Shown: positions 1-6,077 of the stretch, piece after piece | Numbering within the stretch: the first letter of the stretch is position 1 | Layout of the letters: every line of letters starts with the position of its first letter | DNA from: Lachnospiraceae bacterium | GTDB taxonomy: Bacteria; Bacillota; Clostridia; Lachnospirales; Lachnospiraceae | Direction: 5' to 3' | Assembly: GCA_017467805.1 (NCBI GenBank) | Contig: JAFUKJ010000082.1 | Span: forward strand, 1-50,144 | DNA: 50,144 nucleotides | Translations under genes and position numbers: made by a program | The notes under the pieces: model-generated | Seen by the model: only the letters and a program-made list of their open reading frames with translations | Told to the model about the DNA's origin: nothing | Databases searched by the model: none

Positions 1-719
1 CATTCTCAGCAGATACATCTTACAGCCGTGACCGTAACATCTGGCACATCAGCCATGAGGGTCTTGAGTTAGAGGATCCTGCTAACGAGCCTAACTTTGA
101 CCATTTATTAGTATTAGGTACTACACCTGAGAAGGCTCCTGAAGAGGGCGAGTATGTTACTATGACATTCGAGAAGGGTGTTCCTACATCTGTTAATGGT
201 AAGGCTATGAAGGTTTCTGATATCATCAGAGAGCTTAATAAGCTTGGCGGTAAGCATGGTATCGGTATCATCGATATCGTTGAGAACCGTGTAGTTGGTA
301 TGAAGTCTCGTGGTGTATATGAGACACCAGGCGGAACTATCCTTATGGAAGCTCATCAGCAGTTAGAGGAATTAATCCTTGACCGTGACACATATACATT
401 AAAGAAGGAAATGGGCAACAAGTTTGCTGATACAGTATACGAAGGAAAGTGGTTTACACCTAAGCGTGAGGCTATGCAGGCATTCATCGAGAAGACCCAG
501 GAATATGTGACAGGTGAAGTTAAATTCAAGCTTTACAAGGGTAATATCATTAAGGCTGGTACAACAAGCCCATATTCATTATACAATGAGAGCATTGCAT
601 CCTTCACAACAGGTGACCTTTATGACCACCATGATGCAGAAGGCTTCATCAACTTATTCGGTTTATCTTGCAAGGTTCGCGCTATGAAGATGCAGGAAGC
701 TGAAAAGAACAACAAGTAA
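1..719 (+). CDS. argG: Argininosuccinate synthase, C-terminal part (5' end outside window)
   Basis: Argininosuccinate synthase joins citrulline and aspartate with ATP in arginine biosynthesis, in the cytoplasm. The open frame enters the window already running (first full codon at base 3) and reads NIWHISHEGLELEDPANEP near its start, a hallmark of the family. It continues with GGKHGIGIIDIVENRVVGMK and GVYETPGGTIL, which belong to the synthetase/tetramerisation half, and ends in a natural TAA. About 238 residues are visible, so roughly the first 40 percent of the usual ~400-residue protein (including the ATP-binding PP-loop) lies upstream. An internal ATG at 162 is not a real start: the conserved sequence begins well before it. 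No clear terminator follows; the next gene starts 41 bases downstream. Confidence 0.95.
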   Translation, partial: FSADTSYSRDRNIWHISHEGLELEDPANEPNFDHLLVLGTTPEKAPEEGEYVTMTFEKGVPTSVNGKAMKVSDIIRELNKLGGKHGIGIIDIVENRVVGMKSRGVYETPGGTILMEAHQQLEELILDRDTYTLKKEMGNKFADTVYEGKWFTPKREAMQAFIEKTQEYVTGEVKFKLYKGNIIKAGTTSPYSLYNESIASFTTGDLYDHHDAEGFINLFGLSCKVRAMKMQEAEKNNK

Positions 720-760
720 TTTTTAATACCATAATCACTCAAAGCAAAGGATTAACACAT

Positions 761-1054
761 ATGAATGTAATTGCAATTATTGCAGCCTATCTTTTCATTG
801 TGAATTTACTTGGTTTTGTCAGTATGGGTGCTGATAAAAGGCGTGCTGTCAAGAAGCATTGGCGCATTCCTGAGGCAACGCTTTTTATCATCGCCCTGAT
901 TGGTGGAAGCATCGGTTCCATTATTGGAATGCATTTCTTTCATCACAAGACCAGACATTGGTATTTTGTATACGGAATGCCCGCTATCTTAGTTTTACAG
1001 ATAGCGGCTTTTGTGTTGCTTAGCAGATTACCGATAGAGTTTTATATTATTTAA
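761..1054 (+). CDS. DUF1294 family small membrane protein
   Basis: A 97-residue membrane protein. The central part carries the DUF1294 signature: DKRRA at about residues 25-29, RIPEATL after it, the GGSIGSIIGM segment and the HHKTRHWYF block. Three hydrophobic stretches (about residues 3-22, 40-57 and 70-90) predict membrane insertion. AAAGGA lies 9 bases before the ATG. The family's biochemical role is unknown. It lies between argG and the response regulator on the same strand (12-base gap to the latter), so the last two are probably co-transcribed. Confidence 0.85.
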   Translation: MNVIAIIAAYLFIVNLLGFVSMGADKRRAVKKHWRIPEATLFIIALIGGSIGSIIGMHFFHHKTRHWYFVYGMPAILVLQIAAFVLLSRLPIEFYII

Positions 1055-1066
1055 GGAGGTTTTTCT

Positions 1067-1807
1067 ATGCGTATTGCTATCTGCGATGACAATATTGCTG
1101 ACAGAAAGCATTTACAACGTTTATTGGAGCGTGAATCTGATAAACGTGCGGGTACTCCTAACATTTTCTATATTGATTCCTTTGGTGACAAAGAGCATTT
1201 TCTTTTTAATCCTCTGCTATATGACCTTATCTTTCTTGATATGACAGGTACGCCTACCTTAGCCGAGGAGATTGTTGCTGAGCTTGGAAGACTTGGATAC
1301 GAGGCACCACTGGTTATGTACTCTTCTACGATTAATCATAGTGCGAATCCTAATCTTCCGACCACTATCATTCACAAGCAGAAGCCCTATCTTGCAGAGC
1401 AGTTACCCGAGTTGATTGCCCTGGCTGAGGAGTATCAGAAGCAACAGGTTATTACTATGGAGTTTCGTACCCGCGAGCAAACCTACTATATTCGCAAGGA
1501 GGATATTCTTTATGCAGAGCTTATAAGCCGCTCAGAGCTTATTCTCCACTTGAATGACGGTACGATACAGAATATTGTTGGAGACCACGAAGATTTTACA
1601 AATGAATTTGAACCATATATGGAATTCTATCCTTTGAATTCAAAACTCATTATTAACGCTAATTATATTTCATTATTGCTGCCTTTTTCAGTAATGATGC
1701 ATAATCATGAAACGTTGCGTATTTCACCATTTACGTATTTTGATTTGAAGCGTTGGTGTAAGATGTTAAAAGAAAAGGAAGCTGAGTTTCCAAGAGATAA
1801 AGAATAG
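1067..1807 (+). CDS. Response regulator with divergent receiver and LytTR-type DNA-binding domain
   Basis: A 246-residue cytoplasmic regulator. Residues 1-115 look like a receiver: acidic pair in RIAICDDN, a candidate phospho-acceptor Asp in LIFLDMTGT, and a Lys in HKQKPY. The LDMTGT site departs from the usual LDIxMP. Residues ~130-240 have the all-beta pattern of LytTR DNA-binding domains (FRTREQTYYIRKEDILYAEL, a LILHLNDG strand, then FYPLNSKLIINANYI). A strong AAGGAGG precedes the ATG by 7 bases. No histidine kinase gene is adjacent, so its partner, if any, lies elsewhere. LytTR regulators commonly control peptide-signalled or cell-surface genes; the target here is unknown. The gene ends at a bidirectional terminator. 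Confidence 0.75.
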   Translation: MRIAICDDNIADRKHLQRLLERESDKRAGTPNIFYIDSFGDKEHFLFNPLLYDLIFLDMTGTPTLAEEIVAELGRLGYEAPLVMYSSTINHSANPNLPTTIIHKQKPYLAEQLPELIALAEEYQKQQVITMEFRTREQTYYIRKEDILYAELISRSELILHLNDGTIQNIVGDHEDFTNEFEPYMEFYPLNSKLIINANYISLLLPFSVMMHNHETLRISPFTYFDLKRWCKMLKEKEAEFPRDKE

Positions 1808-1840
1808 GCTGTCGCGCATTTAAGCGCAACAGCCTATTCT
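1802..1840. terminator. Bidirectional intrinsic terminator
   Basis: The arms GAATAGGCTGT and ACAGCCTATTC, with an inner GCGC/GCGC pair around ATTTAA, form a long hairpin overlapping the stop codon of the response regulator gene. T-rich sequence follows on the + strand. It sits between convergent genes and probably ends both transcripts. Confidence 0.75.
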
Positions 1841-1870
1841 TTTGTAATATTATTATGATATGTTATAAGC

Positions 1871-2710
1871 TTATAAAGTTACGATGATACCGCCGTCATT
1901 GGCATACAAGCTGCTTAATCCCGCCATATCTATAATCTTAATGTCCTTAAACTTTGCCTTTGCCTCAAACTGAGCCTTCACATTCTTTGCTCTTTCCAAT
2001 GCATTGCAATGTGAAATCATCAGTCTCTTCTCTGCTGTTTCTACAGCATCATGTAGAGCTGTTTCTACCAGCTTTGACAAAGCTTTCTTCGTACCGATAG
2101 CCTGACTCAGCTGAATAATCTCTCCCTCATCAGCACTCATAACAGGCTTAATATTCAGCGTAGACGCCACCAAAGCCTTTACGCCTGTCAATCTGCCGTT
2201 CTTGCGAAGTGTATCCAGATTATCTAACACAAAATAGGTCTTCATGGCATTGACAAACTGTTCTATCTGCGTGGTAATCTCTGCAAATGATAAGCCCTGC
2301 TCCTCTAACTCTACCAGCTTACATGCAATCTGTGCTTCACCACAGGATGCTGACTTAGAGTTAATCACATAAATATCCTTCTCACCATATATCTCATGAT
2401 AAAGATTTGCACCAAGTACGGCACTGTTATAGCTTCCACTTAGCTTTGCAGATAAGGTTACTACATATATCCTCTCCGCATCAGTCTTATATGCCTCCAT
2501 ATATCTCTCTGGTGACGGACATGCTGACTTTGCACATACAGGACACTCTGCTACCACCTTCAAAAACTCTGCCTGATTAAATGTATCATCATCCTCTCTC
2601 TCATAATCATCACCGACGATTAATGTTAAAGGGACTCTTTCAAAACGTGAATCCCCACGAAACTCCTCTGGCAATTCACAGCAACTGTCAACAACAATCT
2701 TGTAGCTCAC
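1871..2710 (-). CDS. DegV family fatty-acid-binding protein
   Basis: A DegV/FakB-type protein (about 279 residues), a family that binds a single fatty acid and can present it to the FakA kinase. It begins with VSYKIVVDSCCELP, matching the ligand-site start of the family (I.DS..dlp), followed by SACPSPERYMEAY, TLSAKLSGSYNSA, the DLxTLRKNGRL-type segment (LDNLDTLRKNGRLTG) and NIKPVM. The start is set at the GTG at 2710 because it directly precedes the conserved first strand; the frame is open further upstream only to a TTG without a convincing ribosome binding site. No fakA-like gene is seen in the window, so which kinase it serves is unknown. Confidence 0.9.
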   Translation of the reverse strand: MSYKIVVDSCCELPEEFRGDSRFERVPLTLIVGDDYEREDDDTFNQAEFLKVVAECPVCAKSACPSPERYMEAYKTDAERIYVVTLSAKLSGSYNSAVLGANLYHEIYGEKDIYVINSKSASCGEAQIACKLVELEEQGLSFAEITTQIEQFVNAMKTYFVLDNLDTLRKNGRLTGVKALVASTLNIKPVMSADEGEIIQLSQAIGTKKALSKLVETALHDAVETAEKRLMISHCNALERAKNVKAQFEAKAKFKDIKIIDMAGLSSLYANDGGIIVTL

Positions 2711-2871
2711 ACTAATACCTAAACCTTTCCGACACAACACAAGCAAGTTTACATAACACCCTTACTCATATTCACTTCTTAAATTACTTCTCACTACCTT
2801 ATGTAGTTTTGATTACTATATAGAATCGTATCATATATTATAACGTTTGAAAAGATGTTTTACATAAGTTC

Positions 2872-2899
2872 TTGTTTTATTTACAAAAAAAGATATAAT
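2872..2899 (+). promoter_or_regulatory. Probable sigma-A promoter for the DUF5721-like gene
   Basis: TTGTTT (2872-2877), a 16-base spacer and a perfect TATAAT (2894-2899) lie about 28 bases before the ATG at 2928. The surrounding sequence is very AT-rich. Confidence 0.5.
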
Positions 2900-2927
2900 A
2901 GTGGATTATACGGCAAGGGAGAATACC

Positions 2928-3410
2928 ATGACATCACTTCAAATCAAAGAACTAAAGCTTTTTATGAATACATTACTGCTCGGAGAACAATTTGACATGT
3001 TTCAGGTCGCAGAGGCAACTATTACAACCTTCAATACCTTTCATATCGATGGACATATTGTAAAGGAATTCTATTCCTCAGACGAAGAGATTTCTACAGA
3101 TTTATCTCTTTGGAAAGATATTCGTCCTATTTGTTTCCAATTAATCAAGGGAAAGAGGACTCCTGTTTCCTTCCGCATCATTTTACAGGCAAGCCCGCAG
3201 CTTATCGAAGAGCTTGCAGGTAGTGAAGAATGTGAAGTAGCTGCAAATCTTATTCAGTCACTCACTCTGAACATTCGCTTTGAGTCTGGTCGCGCTACCT
3301 GTGTGACAGGAACCTCCTTCACTACATTTCTCATGGACAAGACCACAGATGCCGTATGGGACAAATACATTCGTCTTTTCTTCGAAAAGGCTGGAATAGC
3401 ATATGAATAA
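2928..3410 (+). CDS. DUF5721-like conserved protein
   Basis: A soluble protein of about 160 residues with no signal peptide or membrane segment. It resembles a family I associate with Lachnospiraceae (DUF5721): a short helix, then a beta-rich body (TFHIDGHIVKEFYSSDE, LNIRFESGRATCVTGTSFTTF) and a C-terminal DAVWDKYIRLFFEKAGI. The ATG at 2928 is preferred over the in-frame GTG at 2901 because GGGAGA lies just before it and the GTG overlaps the region right after the predicted -10. Function is unknown. It is monocistronic, with a promoter in front and a terminator behind. Confidence 0.65.
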   Translation: MTSLQIKELKLFMNTLLLGEQFDMFQVAEATITTFNTFHIDGHIVKEFYSSDEEISTDLSLWKDIRPICFQLIKGKRTPVSFRIILQASPQLIEELAGSEECEVAANLIQSLTLNIRFESGRATCVTGTSFTTFLMDKTTDAVWDKYIRLFFEKAGIAYE

Positions 3411-3413
3411 AAC

Positions 3414-3478
3414 GTGCGCCACAAGGCGCACATAACAAAAACGCAGAAGTGTTATCGCAACACTCCTGCGTTTTTCTT
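3414..3478. terminator. Two consecutive hairpins, terminator between convergent genes
   Basis: First hairpin GTGCGCC-ACAA-GGCGCAC at 3414-3431. The second, at 3441-3471, has arms ACGCAG..AGTGTT and AACACT..CTGCGT followed by TTTTTCTT. The A-rich stretch between them would serve as the T-tract for the opposite strand. Together they separate the + strand gene ending at 3410 from spoVAE. Confidence 0.8.
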
Positions 3479-3482
3479 ATGC

Positions 3483-3842
3483 CTAAGCTTTATTTGTTTT
3501 GGGTTTAAATATAAGACTTGCCAAATATCCAAACACCAATGCTGCAGCACATCCTACTGCACCATTGGTAAATCCACCTTTGAAAAGTCCGATAAATCCA
3601 TACTCGTCAATTGCTTCCTTCACGCCGCTCATCAATAAATGTCCATATCCCAATAACGGAACTGTTATACCACTTCCTGCATACTCGGCAATCGGTTCAA
3701 ACAGACCAAAAAAACTGACGATAGCTCCTGTTACCACCAAAAACACCATAACTCTTCCAGGTAACATCTTTGTCCTATCCAGCAAAATCTGTGCCAACGC
3801 ACAAACCAGTCCTCCAACCCAAAAAGCATTGATATACTCCAT
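3483..3842 (-). CDS. spoVAE: Stage V sporulation protein AE
   Basis: SpoVAE is a small integral membrane protein of the SpoVA channel that moves dipicolinic acid into the forespore and releases it at germination. This 119-residue copy shows the family landmarks: FWVGGLVCALAQILLDRTK at the N-terminus, GLFEPIAEYAGSGITVPLLG in the middle, and GVKEAIDEYGFIGLFKGG followed by FGYLASLIFKPK at the end. An AAGGAGG lies 8 bases before the ATG at 3842 and only 2 bases before an alternative ATG at 3848, so 3842 is chosen. It stands alone, away from the usual spoVAC-spoVAD-spoVAE operon, with its own sigma-G promoter. Confidence 0.93.
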   Translation of the reverse strand: MEYINAFWVGGLVCALAQILLDRTKMLPGRVMVFLVVTGAIVSFFGLFEPIAEYAGSGITVPLLGYGHLLMSGVKEAIDEYGFIGLFKGGFTNGAVGCAAALVFGYLASLIFKPKTNKA

Positions 3843-3917
3843 CTCCATATCCTCCTTGTTTTTCCAAAGGAAAAATCCCTGTCCGCATATGCGCGAATAT
3901 CAAATTTCAGATATGGA

Positions 3918-3948
3918 TAGTATGAACCGCTTTCAAGACTCTTATTCA
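3918..3948 (-). promoter_or_regulatory. Sigma-G (forespore) promoter of spoVAE
   Basis: On the minus strand TGAATA (3948-3943), an 18-base spacer and CATACTA (3924-3918) exactly match the known Bacillus sigma-G consensus (TGMATA, 17-18 bases, CATACTA). The -35 starts directly after the stop codon of the shikimate-kinase-like gene. About 75 bases separate the -10 from the spoVAE start. A match this complete, upstream of a spore gene, is unlikely to be chance. Confidence 0.85.
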
Positions 3949-4458
3949 TTATTTATGAATTGTATTTTCCATAAGCTTTGCAATCTCATGTACAATTTCT
4001 CTAATATTTTTATTTTCGCACTCAATCGTTACATGTGCATACTTCTCATAGAGTGGTACACGTTCATTATACAGATCTTGCAGAGTCTGCCCTTCCTTCA
4101 GAACAACACCTCTTTGCCCCAAATCGCCCAGTCTGTCGCAAATCCCTTCATAGGAAAGCTTCAGATAGCAGATAACGCCACACTCTCTGAAATGCTCCAT
4201 GGCATTCTTACAATAAACAGCACTTCCGCCTGTTGCAATAATCGTATTGACTGGATTAAGAGATGCATTTACTCTGTCTTCAATTTCTAAAAATCCATCT
4301 ATTCCATATGCTTCAATTAACTCATGCAGCTTATGGCCTTCCTGCTCCTGTATCACAAGGTCCGAATCCATAAATGACATTCCAAGGTTCTTTGCAAGCA
4401 CAACACCGATTGTACTCTTACCAACGCCTGGCATTCCAATAAAAATAATATTCTTCAT
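3949..4458 (-). CDS. aroK: Shikimate kinase-like protein
   Basis: A P-loop kinase of 169 residues, the usual length for shikimate kinase, which phosphorylates shikimate in aromatic amino acid synthesis. The Walker A motif is GMPGVGKST (residues 9-17), the substrate Asp is in MDSD (about residue 33), and QRGVVL plus NERVPLYEKYA give the lid and the late Arg. Two substrate positions differ from the textbook enzyme: the FRxxE Arg is Leu (FLEIE, residues 56-60) and the GGG loop reads GGS (ATGGSAVY). It may be a true AroK with a variant site or a related small-molecule kinase. It starts 10 bases after ridA ends, so the two are probably co-transcribed. Confidence 0.75.
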   Translation of the reverse strand: MKNIIFIGMPGVGKSTIGVVLAKNLGMSFMDSDLVIQEQEGHKLHELIEAYGIDGFLEIEDRVNASLNPVNTIIATGGSAVYCKNAMEHFRECGVICYLKLSYEGICDRLGDLGQRGVVLKEGQTLQDLYNERVPLYEKYAHVTIECENKNIREIVHEIAKLMENTIHK

Positions 4459-4468
4459 AATAAATCAA

Positions 4469-4846
4469 CTAACCTAAATATGCGATTACTTCTACTTCAC
4501 ACAGAACTCCCTTAGGAAGGTCCTTTACTGCTACACAGCTTCTTGCAGGCTTCTCGGTAAAATACTTAGCATACACTTCATTAAATGCTGCAAAGTCTCC
4601 CATATCAGCAAGGAAGCAAGTTGTCTTAACAACGTTATCATAAGTAGCTCCTGCTGCCTTCAAAATCTCTCCTGCATTAATAATTGACTGCTCTGCCTGT
4701 GCCTGAATGCCTTCTGCCTCTACATTACCTGTTGCAGGATTAATCGGAATCTGTCCTGATGCAAATAACATATTTCCTGCGATAATTCCCTGTGAATATG
4801 GTCCGATTGCTGCTGGTGCCTTGTCTGTACTGATTTTCTTTAACAT
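4469..4846 (-). CDS. ridA: RidA family enamine/imine deaminase
   Basis: RidA hydrolyses reactive enamines and imines (such as 2-aminoacrylate) made by PLP enzymes, releasing ammonia in the cytoplasm. The 125-residue length is standard. Family landmarks are AIGPYSQGI near residue 15, FASGQIPINPATG, NVVKTTCFLADM, the essential Arg in PARSCVAV (Arg102) and the acidic residue in CEVEVIAYLG. A GAGAGAATATT stretch precedes the ATG. It sits in a probable operon with the small upstream protein and the shikimate-kinase-like gene. Confidence 0.93.
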   Translation of the reverse strand: MLKKISTDKAPAAIGPYSQGIIAGNMLFASGQIPINPATGNVEAEGIQAQAEQSIINAGEILKAAGATYDNVVKTTCFLADMGDFAAFNEVYAKYFTEKPARSCVAVKDLPKGVLCEVEVIAYLG

Positions 4847-4873
4847 AATATTCTCTCCTTCTTTCTTATATTC

Positions 4874-5104
4874 CTATTCATCAAACTCTACTGTTACATA
4901 ATAGCCTCTGGCATTCTCCACTACGGATAGCACCTTACCATTTCTAACAGTCAGTCGTTCTCTAAATGGAATGTTTCCCGACATGGCAACTGCTGGATTA
5001 ATCGTATAGAAGTAGCTGCTTGGAAGCACACCCTCCGTCACAGTCACCATATCTCCCTCTGCAACCAATCCTGGACGCTCCATCTTAAATTCCATCTGAC
5101 GCAT
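4874..5104 (-). CDS. Small conserved hypothetical protein
   Basis: A 76-residue acidic protein predicted to be mainly beta (VAEGDMVTVTEGVLPSSYFYT, RERLTVRNGKVLSVVENARGYYVTVEF). There is no signal peptide or membrane segment. I do not recognise the family with certainty. It lies 27 bases upstream of ridA behind its own candidate promoter, probably as the first gene of a hyp-ridA-aroK transcript. The start could also be one of the internal Met codons in the first eight residues; AAAGG lies 13 bases before the first. Confidence 0.6.
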   Translation of the reverse strand: MRQMEFKMERPGLVAEGDMVTVTEGVLPSSYFYTINPAVAMSGNIPFRERLTVRNGKVLSVVENARGYYVTVEFDE

Positions 5105-5137
5105 TCACATCACCATGCCTTTCTAAACATATACTTT

Positions 5138-5167
5138 ATAATACTCTGAAAATACGGGGGGCGTCAA
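5138..5167 (-). promoter_or_regulatory. Probable sigma-A promoter of the hyp-ridA-aroK operon
   Basis: TTGACG (5167-5162), an 18-base spacer and TATTAT (5143-5138) on the minus strand, about 34 bases before the ATG at 5104. Confidence 0.5.
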
Positions 5168-5189
5168 GAGACTTACGAAAGACGAAAAA

Positions 5190-5219
5190 AAGACCCGTCA
5201 CCCTTCAATGACGAGTCTT
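5190..5219 (-). terminator. Intrinsic terminator of the 182-residue protein gene
   Basis: The arms AAGAC-CGTCA and TGACG-GTCTT enclose an eight-base loop and are followed on the minus strand by a run of seven T. It lies about 65 bases beyond the stop codon at 5286. Confidence 0.8.
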
Positions 5220-5285
5220 CCCCCTTATAAAATTCTCCCCCGTAAAGTAATGACTCTGATAAATGTTATATCGGATTATGAAATA

Positions 5286-5834
5286 TCAGATTGCTATATC
5301 AAGCTTTGTTCTTGTATAACCTGTCAACTGCTGGCTTTTAACTCTAAACATTACGGATGCGCTTCTGTGATATACAGCCGCTTCATTAATTGTTTTCGTC
5401 AAATTGCTTATCTTCTGGGAAAGCTGGACATTATCAAATTTACTAAAAGAAATACCATCTCCACTATACTGATTAATCTCTCTTGTCAGCATCTGGATTT
5501 GCATCTGAAAGCTATTGCGGTCTGTCATGGAGAAATTGCCGTTAATCACCTGACTGGACAAGCCTTCTATCTTGCGTCTCATTTCTTCAAGCTCCTCTGA
5601 AGTTACAAGCATTCCCTCATTTGCCTGTATTCCTTCCTGATTCTGACTCTTTCGCATACCTGCTGCTGAAATCGAAAGTTTGACAGTTTCCTCTTCATTA
5701 TTCTGCAGTTCATCTACTGCCCCCGCAACTTTTCTTGCGTATTCCTGCTTATTGTTACTTTCAGAATTTGAGTTTTCTACTGCTGTAGTTACCCTGTTCA
5801 TTTGTTGCATTACACGAGCACTTTTTACCTCCAT
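5286..5834 (-). CDS. Uncharacterised helical protein, probably in the motility regulon
   Basis: A 182-residue, Gln/Asn/Ser/Glu-rich protein without signal peptide or membrane segment. Heptad-like helices dominate: the N-terminal third (MEVKSARVMQQMNRVTTAVEN) and residues ~90-180 containing EELEEMRRKIEGLSSQV, NSFQMQIQMLTREINQYS and VQLSQKISNLTKTINEAA. The Gln-rich segment followed by an aromatic SFSKFD vaguely recalls flagellin-type N-terminal helices, but I would not call it a flagellin. An AAAGGAG 8 bases before the ATG fixes the start. A strong sigma-D-type promoter upstream and its own terminator make it a single-gene unit, probably expressed with flagellar genes. Molecular function is unknown. 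Confidence 0.7.
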   Translation of the reverse strand: MEVKSARVMQQMNRVTTAVENSNSESNNKQEYARKVAGAVDELQNNEEETVKLSISAAGMRKSQNQEGIQANEGMLVTSEELEEMRRKIEGLSSQVINGNFSMTDRNSFQMQIQMLTREINQYSGDGISFSKFDNVQLSQKISNLTKTINEAAVYHRSASVMFRVKSQQLTGYTRTKLDIAI

Positions 5835-5954
5835 ACAAACTCCTTTCCCTTATATATGGCATATACTCCCCAGCCTATGCACTATAAGTTAGTGGCTACC
5901 TTTTATGTAGCATTTTTATTGAACTAATCTATGTTAACTATCCCCTCGCTATAT

Positions 5955-5981
5955 ATATCGACCATTCTCTACCATACTTTA
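5955..5981 (-). promoter_or_regulatory. Sigma-D/sigma-28-type promoter
   Basis: On the minus strand TAAA (5981-5978), exactly 15 bases, then GTCGATAT (5962-5955). The known SigD/FliA consensus is TAAA-N14-16-GCCGATAT, so there is one mismatch in twelve positions. It lies 121 bases before the ATG at 5834, leaving a long leader that includes a small GGCTACC/GGTAGCC-like hairpin. Confidence 0.7.
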
Positions 5982-6048
5982 GTGTATTTTTTATTTTTTT
6001 TAAATTTTTTCAAAAATTCTGTGTTACACCACTTTTTCCCATAAAAAA

Positions 6049-6071
6049 TGTCGCCCTTCCCCAAGGCGACA
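6049..6071 (-). terminator. Intrinsic terminator of the dagK-like/histidine kinase operon
   Basis: Minus-strand hairpin TGTCGCC-TTGGGGAA-GGGCGACA (about 7 pairs) followed directly by six T. It lies a few bases after the kinase stop codon. Confidence 0.85.
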
Positions 6072-6077
6072 CTTTCT

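Noticed and set aside
1871-2746. Longer DegV protein starting at TTG 2746
   Set aside because: The added residues (LVLCRKGLGIS) are not family-like and there is no ribosome binding site; the GTG at 2710 directly precedes the conserved start.
3499-4290. A 263-residue open frame on the + strand
   Set aside because: It is the reverse-strand shadow of spoVAE and the shikimate-kinase-like gene; codon use is abnormal and it resembles no protein family.
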